The notes under the pieces were generated by a model. The model did not search any database and had not been told where the DNA came from. It saw nothing but the letters and a program-made list of their open reading frames with translations. Positions 8,103 through 14,470 of a stretch of 45,062 nt of DNA are shown here, piece by piece. The stretch lies in the NCBI RefSeq assembly GCF_029911635.1, contig NZ_JARYTI010000039.1:1-45062 (forward strand), in the 5' to 3' direction. This DNA is from Sphingomonas sp. AR_OL41 (GTDB lineage Bacteria; Pseudomonadota; Alphaproteobacteria; Sphingomonadales; Sphingomonadaceae). The position numbers and the translations under genes are program-made. The stretch's first letter is position 1; every line of letters begins with the position of its first letter.

Positions 8103-8163
8103 GGTGCTGTTCTCCGGATTACCGTCGAAATTGACGGCGGGGACAGCGTCGGCCGCCTGACCG

Positions 8164-8180
8164 TTTACAAGAATTTTATA
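8164..8180 (-). promoter_or_regulatory. Conserved upstream motif of lasso precursor A2
   Basis: On the transcribed strand this reads TATAAAATTCTTGTAAA, matching 13 of 17 bases of the A1 motif. It ends 61 nt before the A2 start and begins 6 nt after the GntR stop codon. Its AT content stands out sharply from the flanks. It is likely a promoter or regulator-binding site. Confidence 0.6.
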
Positions 8181-8186
8181 GGGCGA

Positions 8187-8798
8187 TTATTTGCCGCCTG
8201 GCTCCGGTCGCGGCCGCTCGCGCACGCGGACCAGGTCGGGTGCGGCGCGGATGCGCCGGAGATGATAGCGACGGATTGCCTGGACCTGCCCCTGATCGAC
8301 CCGGCCGAGTTCGTCGAGCTCATCGTCCGCCGGCGCCAGTATATGGGACTCGATCATCCGAAACGGATGTAATCGGTCGCTCGTCGCGACGATCGCGGCG
8401 CGCAATTCCGTATTCGGGGCGGCGGCGGCGATTCGCGCGAACAAGTCGGCGGTCCGTTCCGGAAGCGGCCCGGAAGACGGTCGCGACGCGATCGCGGCGG
8501 CGAGCGCCGCCGGTGGCGTCGTCCGCACCGCGATCGATAGAATCGCGGCGTTCCATTCGTACAATTCGCGCAGCTGGGCCTCGCTCAGGCGCGGCACGCG
8601 AAATCCTTCGCCGACGCTTGCCTCCACGAGCCGTTCGCCGACCAGGCGGTTCAGCGCGTCCCTGACCGGGGTGATGCTGACGCCGATCTCGTCGGCGAGC
8701 CGGTTGGCCTCGAGCCGCAAACCGGGGGCGAAGGCCCCGCTGCGAAGCAGATGGCGGAGCGCAGCATAGCTGCGCTCCATGGCCTGGCTTGGGCTCAT
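8187..8798 (-). CDS. GntR-family transcriptional regulator (FCD-like)
   Basis: DNA-binding regulator of 203 aa. Residues about 5-70 form a GntR winged helix (SYAALRHLLRSGAFAPGLRL, then LADEIGVSITPVRDALNRLVGERLV). The remainder resembles a short FCD effector domain (YEWNAAI; NTELRAAIVATSDRLHPFRMIE). ATG 8798 is chosen because it overlaps the stop of the preceding dioxygenase gene in an ATGA junction and has GGAG 8 nt upstream. The open frame extends 42 codons further up but only inside the dioxygenase gene. A GntR gene directly before lasso precursors recurs in alphaproteobacterial lasso clusters (recalled knowledge), so control of A2/A1 is likely. Its translational coupling to the luxI-phyH genes ties the two systems together. 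Confidence 0.8.
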   Translation of the reverse strand: MSPSQAMERSYAALRHLLRSGAFAPGLRLEANRLADEIGVSITPVRDALNRLVGERLVEASVGEGFRVPRLSEAQLRELYEWNAAILSIAVRTTPPAALAAAIASRPSSGPLPERTADLFARIAAAAPNTELRAAIVATSDRLHPFRMIESHILAPADDELDELGRVDQGQVQAIRRYHLRRIRAAPDLVRVRERPRPEPGGK

Positions 8799-9688
8799 GT
8801 CTTGAGCTCCGGACGCTCCTGGGCGGCGCGGTGCGCCGCGACCGCATCGCGCTGGTCGGGCCTGAGCGCGTCGATCGCGCCGATATGTTCGGGCACGTCG
8901 TCGCCGAGCAGGATCGAGGGACACACCCCCTCATAGTTGCCAAGATTGGGACGGTGCTGGGCATAGCCGACCAGGGCGGCAAGCGCCGGCGGAAACCGCC
9001 GTGCGACGGGCGGGGGATAGGCCAGCCACTGATTTTCGTAAGGCTTGAGCCATCCCAGGCAATAGCTCACGACGATGCCGCGGCGCACGCCGTCCGACAG
9101 GTTCGCGCCGGCGCCGTGCAGGGTGGATCCGAGGAACACGATCGCCGATCCGGGATCGCAGGCCGCGACAAGCGGCTCACCGGGATCGGTCTCCTGCAAC
9201 GCCGCGGCGCCGTGCGTCCCGGGAAAGATGAGCGTCGCGCCATTGGCCCGCGTGAACGGGGTCAGCGGCCACATCACGTTGAGCAGATATTCGACTTCCC
9301 CCTTCACGCCCTGCCACATGTCCTGGTCGCGATGCGGGAACTGGCGCGGTGCGCCGGGGTGCAGTTCGATTGCCTGGGCAAGGTTGAGCTGGATCGTGTC
9401 GCACCACGGCCCGAGCGTGGCGCGGGCCAGCGCCATGATCGTCGGGTGCAGGACGAAATCGGCGGTCTGCGGCGAGCGTTTGAGCAGGCTGCCGAAGCGC
9501 TTGGTGCGGCTGCCGTAAAAGTCGCCGTCACAAAAGGGTGTCGCATCGAACAGCCGATCGAAATCGGCCGCGAGCGCGGCGACCCGATCGGCGGGCATGA
9601 GATCGGCGAGCAGACACCAGCCGTCACCCTGCAGCGCCTCGGCAGCGGCAGCGTAGTGGGCCGAATCGGGATGGTAGTGTTCGGGCAT
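8795..9688 (-). CDS. Phytanoyl-CoA dioxygenase (PhyH) family Fe(II)/2-oxoglutarate oxygenase
   Basis: Probable non-haem iron, 2-oxoglutarate-dependent hydroxylase of 297 aa. The metal triad is visible: His119 and Asp121 in FPHRDQD, and His191 in GSTLHGAG. An Arg about 11 residues later (GVRRGIVVSY) would bind 2-oxoglutarate. It starts 3 bp after the AHL synthase stop and overlaps the GntR gene by 4 bp, so all three are one transcript. I recall phyH genes being reported next to luxI in Sphingomonadaceae. A hydroxylase made with the signal synthase could modify the AHL acyl chain, or the lasso peptide made nearby, but neither substrate is shown by the sequence. Confidence 0.85.
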   Translation of the reverse strand: MPEHYHPDSAHYAAAAEALQGDGWCLLADLMPADRVAALAADFDRLFDATPFCDGDFYGSRTKRFGSLLKRSPQTADFVLHPTIMALARATLGPWCDTIQLNLAQAIELHPGAPRQFPHRDQDMWQGVKGEVEYLLNVMWPLTPFTRANGATLIFPGTHGAAALQETDPGEPLVAACDPGSAIVFLGSTLHGAGANLSDGVRRGIVVSYCLGWLKPYENQWLAYPPPVARRFPPALAALVGYAQHRPNLGNYEGVCPSILLGDDVPEHIGAIDALRPDQRDAVAAHRAAQERPELKT

Positions 9689-9691
9689 GGC

Positions 9692-10324
9692 TCAGTTCCT
9701 CGCGCCCGCGGCGCGCCTTTCGTTGCAGATGAGGGTGGTGACGGGCCGCCAGATGCCGGTCGCGTCGAGCAGCGTCGATGTATCGTCGGCGATCCGGATT
9801 TCGATCGCGCCGATCGTGCCGCACGGGCCGGACTGCGGCGTGCCAAGCGGCCGGCAGTCCCACCCGAAGCCGAGGATCTGCCGCAGCCACGCCATTTCCG
9901 CGACGCCGGTATAGCGCTCGATGCCTTCATGCATCGCGTGCTGGACAATGGCTGTAATCAGCTGGTCGCGGACCGAGCGTCGCTCGGGAGCCCTGAGGCT
10001 GCGGTCAAGGCAGAACCGGGTAATCTCGTACGTGACTGGGCCGGTCGGGACGGGTCCGTCGCACAGCGACGCAAACAGACCGCCCAGGATGTGGCGCCGC
10101 GTGGTCGGCAGGAGGCGGGTCGAACCGAGATGCCCGCCGTCGCGGTCGAGCAGGATCAGGTAATGGGCGTGCTCGTTGTCGAACTCGTCGATCTCGAACT
10201 TCCCGTCGAGCGCCGGCAGGTCCCATTTGAGCAGGTCGATGAATACCCGCTTGCGGGCGGCGAACATCGCCCTCAGGGCATCGTCGTTGCTGGTTTGCAG
10301 GGTCGTACTGAGCAATTGCGCCAT
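9692..10324 (-). CDS. Acyl-homoserine-lactone synthase (LuxI family)
   Basis: Makes an N-acyl-homoserine lactone signal from S-adenosylmethionine and an acyl donor; 210 aa. The family's invariant residues are all found close to their usual positions: Arg24, Phe28, Trp34 (ARKRVFIDLLKWDLP), Asp46 and Asp49 (EIDEFDNEHAHY), Arg70 (GSTRLLPT), Phe84 and Glu100 (TYEITRFCLD). It should therefore be active. ATG 10324 has an excellent GGAGG 6 nt upstream, and that site lies inside a hairpin (10330-10349). LuxR is 70 bp upstream on the same strand, giving the order luxR-luxI-phyH-gntR. The acyl-chain length cannot be read from the sequence. Confidence 0.93.
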   Translation of the reverse strand: MAQLLSTTLQTSNDDALRAMFAARKRVFIDLLKWDLPALDGKFEIDEFDNEHAHYLILLDRDGGHLGSTRLLPTTRRHILGGLFASLCDGPVPTGPVTYEITRFCLDRSLRAPERRSVRDQLITAIVQHAMHEGIERYTGVAEMAWLRQILGFGWDCRPLGTPQSGPCGTIGAIEIRIADDTSTLLDATGIWRPVTTLICNERRAAGARN

Positions 10325-10329
10325 GGGCG

Positions 10330-10349
10330 GCCTCCGTTCTTGTGGAGGC
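10330..10349 (-). promoter_or_regulatory. Hairpin enclosing the Shine-Dalgarno of the AHL synthase gene
   Basis: On the transcribed strand GCCTCC (10349-10344) pairs exactly with GGAGGC (10335-10330) across an 8-nt loop. GGAGG is the ribosome-binding site, 6 nt before the luxI ATG. The closed hairpin would hide it, which suggests translational damping of signal synthesis. Confidence 0.6.
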
Positions 10350-10394
10350 GCCCAAATTCTACACGGCCGCTCATTCGACCATATAAAGGACTTT

Positions 10395-11153
10395 CTATGG
10401 CTGGTGACGAGGTCCGAGCTGGGAGAAAGCGATCACCCCGTCATGAAGCGCGCGGACCGACAGCTCGGCCTTGTTGTGCACGTCGTAGCGCTCGCGTGCA
10501 TTGGCGAGGTGCTGGATCACGGTGCCCTTGCTGATGCCGAGTATCTTGCCGGTTTCCCAGTCGGTTTTCCCGCGCGTCGACCAGAGGACGCAATCGCGCT
10601 GTCGGTCGGTCAGCGGGCGCTCGATCGGTGGCCACACCTCGCGAATTCGGGTTATCCGTCGCGCTGCCTGAAAGGCGATGCCGCCAATGATTTGCGCGAC
10701 CGCCTGGAGTTCGCGTGTGAACGTCTCGCCCGTTGCCATGGCGAAAGAGCATGACCCGGTGAACTCGCCGGGAACGTTTGTCGGGATCGTATAGCCGTCG
10801 CCAATACCCACGCCCCGAGCCTGGGCGAAGACGCTTCGGTCGATCGCGGTCAATTCGATAAAATTCGGGACGACGGACCATGGGAATCCGCAGCAGATGA
10901 GCTGGCTGGCGCGGTGGACCGGGTCGGCTCGCCCGAGTTGATTTTCGTCGAACCAGCGCTGCCAGGCGGGAGGGTAATTGTGAATTCGGATGGCTGGCGC
11001 TTTCTCCAACCCGAAGTTCACATGGTGGACCAGGGCGAAGAAGCGGATGCCCACGGCGCTGCAGCAATCCGAGAGCAGTTCGAACAGCTCGTCTTCGCTC
11101 GAAGCGACACAAGCTCGATCGACGAACGCGTCAGCGATCGCCAATTTCGGCAT
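10395..11153 (-). CDS. LuxR-family AHL-responsive transcriptional regulator
   Basis: Quorum-sensing receptor-regulator of 252 aa. The N-terminal autoinducer-binding domain keeps Trp64, Asp77, Pro78 and Trp92 (matching TraR Trp57, Asp70, Pro71, Trp85) in YPPAWQRWF...GRADPVH and FPWSV. The residue matching TraR Tyr61 is Phe68, a mild change that removes a hydroxyl from the signal pocket. The C-terminal GerE-type helix-turn-helix is clear (LTDRQRDCVLW; TDWETGKILGISKGTVIQHLANA; YDVHNKAEL). It is the first gene of the minus-strand run and lies 70 bp before the cognate synthase. The 5' region is AT-rich. I found no convincing lux box by eye. Confidence 0.92.
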   Translation of the reverse strand: MPKLAIADAFVDRACVASSEDELFELLSDCCSAVGIRFFALVHHVNFGLEKAPAIRIHNYPPAWQRWFDENQLGRADPVHRASQLICCGFPWSVVPNFIELTAIDRSVFAQARGVGIGDGYTIPTNVPGEFTGSCSFAMATGETFTRELQAVAQIIGGIAFQAARRITRIREVWPPIERPLTDRQRDCVLWSTRGKTDWETGKILGISKGTVIQHLANARERYDVHNKAELSVRALHDGVIAFSQLGPRHQP

Positions 11154-11594
11154 ATCAAAATACGACCCTGCCGCGGAGGCGCATCCTACGCCTTTGCCCG
11201 AGACACGCCCCCATTAGGCTCGAGGTCGGCGCCTTCTCAGGGGCGCGGCCGCGAGGCGACTCCGTTATGTCGCCATTTTGTCATAAATTCGTCCGTGCTT
11301 GTCAAACCGAAGAATCGCCTAACTTTATGAAAAAACATCCAAAATGGGCGCATTTCCATAGCGAAACGGATGTATTTGATCTGGCGCTGACGCATCAGCG
11401 TGGGAATGGACGCGGACCATCTTCGCGTAGGCCCCGCTCGCTAGCGCGCGGTGAATTCGCTGCCTTGATCGATCCGGCTGGACCCGTTTCCACGTCCACT
11501 CACGGCCAAGCGAATCCACTTAGGCTATACTGGACAAAAACTGGACAAAAATGGACCGATTCGGCCATTAATTTCTGTAAGTTATTGAAAACGC
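11154..11594. other. Gene-free gap between LuxR and tRNA-Glu, lower GC
   Basis: 441 bp with no convincing gene. The part nearest the tRNA is clearly AT-richer than the surroundings and includes a short direct repeat, ACTGGACAAAAACTGGACAAAAATGGACC in effect three TGGAC(A/C) units at about 11529-11556. It must hold the luxR promoter. A + strand frame at 11267-11635 runs through the tRNA in the antisense direction and is not believable. Its position between accessory genes and a tRNA 3' end fits an island boundary, but no integrase remnant is visible. Confidence 0.5.
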
Positions 11595-11669
11595 TGGTGA
11601 CCCCTACGAGAATCGAACTCGTGTTTTCGCCGTGAGAGGGCGACGTCCTAACCGCTAGACGAAGGGGCC
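11595..11669 (-). tRNA. tRNA-Glu (anticodon CTC), CCA encoded
   Basis: The minus strand begins GGCCCCTTCGTCTAGCGG and folds as a tRNA: acceptor stem GGCCCCT with AGGGGTC, a D-arm containing TCTAGCGGTTAGGA, anticodon stem TCGCC/GGCGA around loop CTCTCAC (anticodon CTC, reading GAG), and a T-arm with GTTCGATTC. Discriminator A is followed by an encoded CCA (11595-11597). Confidence 0.96.
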
Positions 11670-11703
11670 ATGCGAAGGCGCAAGCGGGGCCTTTAGGTGG
11701 CGC

Positions 11704-11736
11704 GGGTGGGGGCGTCAAGAACGAACGCTCCCACCC
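11704..11736 (-). terminator. Inverted repeat downstream of the DAHP synthase gene
   Basis: Two 11-nt arms (11704-11714 and 11726-11736) pair with one G-U wobble and an 11-nt loop, 12 nt past the DAHP synthase stop. No T-tract follows, so it is a weak or factor-dependent terminator, or an end-protecting hairpin. Confidence 0.4.
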
Positions 11737-11747
11737 TCGGCCGCGCC

Positions 11748-13121
11748 TTACGCCGCGACCTTCTTGCGCTCCGCCATCTCGACATTGAGCATCTCGGCCA
11801 GCAGGAACGCCAGTTCGAGGCTCTGCCCGGCATTGAGCCGCGGGTCGCAATGCGTGTGATAACGGTCTGCGAGCGATTGCTCGGTTACGTCGACCGCGCC
11901 GCCGGTGCACTCGGTGACATTCTGCCCGGTCATTTCGGCATGGATGCCGCCGGCATGCGTGCCTTCCGCGCGGTGCACCGCGAAGAAGCCGCGCACCTCG
12001 GCGAGGATGCGGTCGAACGGCCGCGTCTTGTAGCCATTGGCTGCCTTGATGACGTTGCCGTGCATCGGGTCGCAGCTCCACACGACAGTATGGCCCTCGC
12101 GCTGCACCGCGCGGACCAGCTTGGGCAGCCCGGCCTCGATCTTGTCATGGCCGTAACGCGTGATCAGCGTCATCCGCCCCGCCACGCGCCCCGGGTTGAG
12201 CGTGTCGAGCAACCGCAGCAGGTCGTCGGGCTCGAGGCTCGGCCCGCACTTCACGCCGATCGGGTTGCCGATGCCGCGCAGATATTCGACATGCGCGCTG
12301 CCCGCGAAGCGTGTGCGGTCGCCGATCCACAGGAAATGCGCGCTGGTGTCGTACCAGTCGCCGGTCAGGCTGTCCTGCCGCGTCAGCGCCTGCTCATAGG
12401 GTAGCAGCAGCGCCTCATGGCTGGTGTAGAATTGCGTCTGGCTCAGCTGCGGCACGGTGTCGGGGCTGATGCCGCACGCCGCCATGAACTCCAGCGCCTC
12501 GCCGATCCGGTCGGCGGTTTCGGCATATTTCTTCGCCCATGGGCTGCGACCCATATAATCGTGCGTCCAGCGATGCACCTGGGTCAGGTTGGCATAGCCG
12601 CCATTGGCAAAGGCGCGCAGCAGGTTGAGCGTCGCGGCGGATTGCAGATAACCCTGCAACATGCGCTGCGGGTCGGGCGCGCGGCCTTCGGCGGTGAAGG
12701 CGATGTCGTTGACATTGTCGCCGCGATAGCTCGGCAGCTCTACCCCGTCGATCGTCTCGGTATCGGCCGAGCGCGGCTTGGCGAACTGCCCTGCCATCCG
12801 CCCGACCTTCACCACCGGCAGCTTGGAGGCATAGGTGAGGACGACCGCCATTTGCAGGATGACGCGGAAGGTGTCGCGGATATTGTTGGGGTGGAATTCG
12901 GCAAAGCTCTCGGCGCAGTCGCCGCCCTGCAACAGGAAACCCTCGCCGGCCGCGACCTTGGCGAGATCGGCGGTCAGGTGCCGCGCCTCGCCGGCAAAGA
13001 CTAGCGGCGGATAGGTCCCGAGCAGATCGGTCGCCGCCTTCAGCGCGGTCTGGTCGGGATAGGTCGGCAGCTGGCGGGCCTCGGCCTTCGTCCAGCTATC
13101 GGGGGCCCAATTGGCGGCCAT
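11748..13121 (-). CDS. Class II 3-deoxy-7-phosphoheptulonate (DAHP) synthase
   Basis: First enzyme of the shikimate pathway: phosphoenolpyruvate plus erythrose 4-phosphate gives DAHP. Plant-type (class II) sequence of about 457 aa. Diagnostic segments include PPLVFAGEARHL near the N-terminus, LLQGGDCAESF, VVKVGRMAGQFAKPRS, LPSYRGDNVN, SHFLWIGDRTRF-like LWIGDRTR, GIGNPIGVKCGP, TLITRYGH and VVWSCDPMHGN. It has normal length and no break. Two further in-frame ATGs lie upstream (13124 and 13133). I prefer 13121 because the protein then begins MAANWAPDSW like relatives, with a GGA 7 nt upstream. This is the first housekeeping gene beyond the tRNA. Confidence 0.95.
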   Translation of the reverse strand: MAANWAPDSWTKAEARQLPTYPDQTALKAATDLLGTYPPLVFAGEARHLTADLAKVAAGEGFLLQGGDCAESFAEFHPNNIRDTFRVILQMAVVLTYASKLPVVKVGRMAGQFAKPRSADTETIDGVELPSYRGDNVNDIAFTAEGRAPDPQRMLQGYLQSAATLNLLRAFANGGYANLTQVHRWTHDYMGRSPWAKKYAETADRIGEALEFMAACGISPDTVPQLSQTQFYTSHEALLLPYEQALTRQDSLTGDWYDTSAHFLWIGDRTRFAGSAHVEYLRGIGNPIGVKCGPSLEPDDLLRLLDTLNPGRVAGRMTLITRYGHDKIEAGLPKLVRAVQREGHTVVWSCDPMHGNVIKAANGYKTRPFDRILAEVRGFFAVHRAEGTHAGGIHAEMTGQNVTECTGGAVDVTEQSLADRYHTHCDPRLNAGQSLELAFLLAEMLNVEMAERKKVAA

Positions 13122-13215
13122 CATGTCTTCCATTCGTTACGGGGCAATGCGCGCGCCCCAATGCGCCGAATCGGCCGGACTCGCAACGAAGGAAAAATTG
13201 GGCGCGGGGCAGGGT

Positions 13216-13398
13216 TCAGCGCATCGCGCCGCCGCGCGGCAGGCGCTTGCCCCTTGTCCGGCTGGTCAGATGAAACTGTCGACACCGGTCGCAGCGATAG
13301 GGCAGGAGCGTCAGGCCGGTACGCTGGCCCGCCGCGATCGCTTCCTCCGCGGACGCGAACCGCCGCTTCCTGATGCAGACGCTCAGCCGGGTACGCAT
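13216..13398 (-). CDS. Small Cys-rich protein of unknown function
   Basis: A 60-residue basic protein. It contains KRRFASAEEAIAA, then a CxxC pair in YRCDRCRQFHLTSR with a nearby His, which looks like half of a zinc-ribbon knuckle. Similar short proteins with a C..C..(F/W)H(L/I)TS motif are common in sphingomonads, to my recollection, but have no assigned function. ATG 13398 is preferred. A longer frame upstream only reads through the neighbouring lipoprotein gene in another frame. It lies between that lipoprotein and DAHP synthase on the same strand. Confidence 0.65.
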   Translation of the reverse strand: MRTRLSVCIRKRRFASAEEAIAAGQRTGLTLLPYRCDRCRQFHLTSRTRGKRLPRGGAMR

Positions 13399-13447
13399 CG
13401 GTGCGCCTCCGCGGGCGGTCGTCCCCGGCGATGGCGCGACGCCGGGC

Positions 13448-13816
13448 TCACATCGCGTTGCCGGTCGCCCCGCCCGGGCCCTTGCCTGGTGGCGCCGTCT
13501 TGAGCACCTGGATGACGCCATCGTCGAACAGCACGAGGATCCAGTGCCGGCCATCGCCACACCGCGCTTCCCAGGCAGGGTGGCCCTGCACCGGGTCCTG
13601 CGTCACCGACGCGGCGACGCTGTCGCAGGTGAAGCCGGCATCCTCGATCGCGCGGTAGAAGGTCGCGTTGCGCTGCTGCGCAGTCAGCTTGTTGATCGCC
13701 GCCAGATAGTCGGTCTTCGTCGCAGTCGCGCTGGGTTTCGGCTGCGGCGCTGGGGCGTTGCAGCCCACCAGCAGGAGGGCGGCAAGGCCAGCCGAATAGG
13801 CGAAGGTCTTCAGCAT
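13448..13816 (-). CDS. Putative lipoprotein, unknown function
   Basis: About 122 aa with a lipoprotein signal: MLKTFAYSAGLAALLLVGC, with Cys after LLLVG, followed by a Pro/Lys/Thr-rich linker (APAPQPKPSATATKTD). The remaining 80 residues have two further Cys (FTCDSVA; EARCGDGRHW) that may form a disulfide, and WEARCGDGRHWILVLFDDG is the most distinctive stretch. ATG 13816 has GGGGA 6 nt upstream; ATG 13822 is equally in frame but touches that site. It is divergent from the RES-domain gene. Function not recognised. Confidence 0.75.
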   Translation of the reverse strand: MLKTFAYSAGLAALLLVGCNAPAPQPKPSATATKTDYLAAINKLTAQQRNATFYRAIEDAGFTCDSVAASVTQDPVQGHPAWEARCGDGRHWILVLFDDGVIQVLKTAPPGKGPGGATGNAM

Positions 13817-13942
13817 CTTCATTCCCCAAACAGCGCGCATCGGTCGGTCGGCGGCCACCGAACCTCCAGCGGTTTTGCGTCAGGCCGTCATCGACCGCAA
13901 TGGTGCTTCGCGCGCAGGTCGGATATCGGCTAGGTCGTCATC

Positions 13943-14470
13943 ATGGCGATCGACGAGCCCGTAGTGACGGGAGGTGCTGGCTTCCTGCGCAACATAAGCG
14001 GCACCTTCTTTCGCGCCGTCGATGCGGCGCATGCCAATGCCGCGCTGTCCGGCTCGCGCCGCGCCGGGCGTTACAGCGCCCCCGATCAGCCCGCCCTCTA
14101 TCTCAGCGCGTCACCCGATGGCGTGGCTGCGGCGATGATCGCACATGGTGGCGGGGCGGCGCCCACGCGCGCGGTGCTTGCTTTCCAGGTCATGGCGACG
14201 GACGTCTTCGATCTGCGTGAGGAAGCGGCGATCGCGGCGGTACGCGCCGCGGCCGGCGATCCCTTCGCCGGGTGGCAGGAACAGGCTGCCATGGGCGATG
14301 AACCGCCGTCGTGGCGCGTCCGCGCCTGGATCGAGGCGCGCGGCGCGAACGGCCTGATCGATCCATCGCGCAAAGCACCGGGCTTGTGGCACCTGGTTCT
14401 CTTCCGCTGGAACGTGCCGGGCGCGCCTGTGGTTGTTCCCTATCTCCCGGGCGAGCCGTCGCTCCCTTAA
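13943..14470 (+). CDS. RES-domain protein (NAD+-degrading toxin family), no antitoxin partner
   Basis: 175 aa. RES proteins are NAD+-consuming toxins normally paired with an upstream Xre-type antitoxin. Recognisable features are FFRAVD (conserved Arg), GRYSAPDQPALYLSASPDG (the family's 'G.RW...G..alYla' strand) and, near the end, GANGLIDPSRKAPGLWHLVLF (the 'G...PS....g..nlvlF' strand with its Ser). Two oddities stand out. Where relatives have a catalytic Glu just after the 'LY' strand, this protein reads GVAAAMIAHGG. No antitoxin gene is adjacent: the upstream neighbour is a divergent lipoprotein. It may be an inactivated or repurposed toxin. The last 4 bp overlap the convergent carotenoid oxygenase gene. 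Confidence 0.7.
   Translation: MAIDEPVVTGGAGFLRNISGTFFRAVDAAHANAALSGSRRAGRYSAPDQPALYLSASPDGVAAAMIAHGGGAAPTRAVLAFQVMATDVFDLREEAAIAAVRAAAGDPFAGWQEQAAMGDEPPSWRVRAWIEARGANGLIDPSRKAPGLWHLVLFRWNVPGAPVVVPYLPGEPSLP

Noticed and set aside
10325..10394. lux box between luxR and luxI
   Set aside because: Only weak symmetric sequences were seen; none has the length or symmetry of a LuxR site.
11154..11594. Integrase remnant beside the tRNA
   Set aside because: No recombinase motif found on either strand. The boundary idea rests on position and composition only.
11267..11635. 122-residue + strand frame running into the tRNA
   Set aside because: Its end is antisense translation of tRNA-Glu (the well-known VTPTRIEL-type artefact), and the rest has no protein character.
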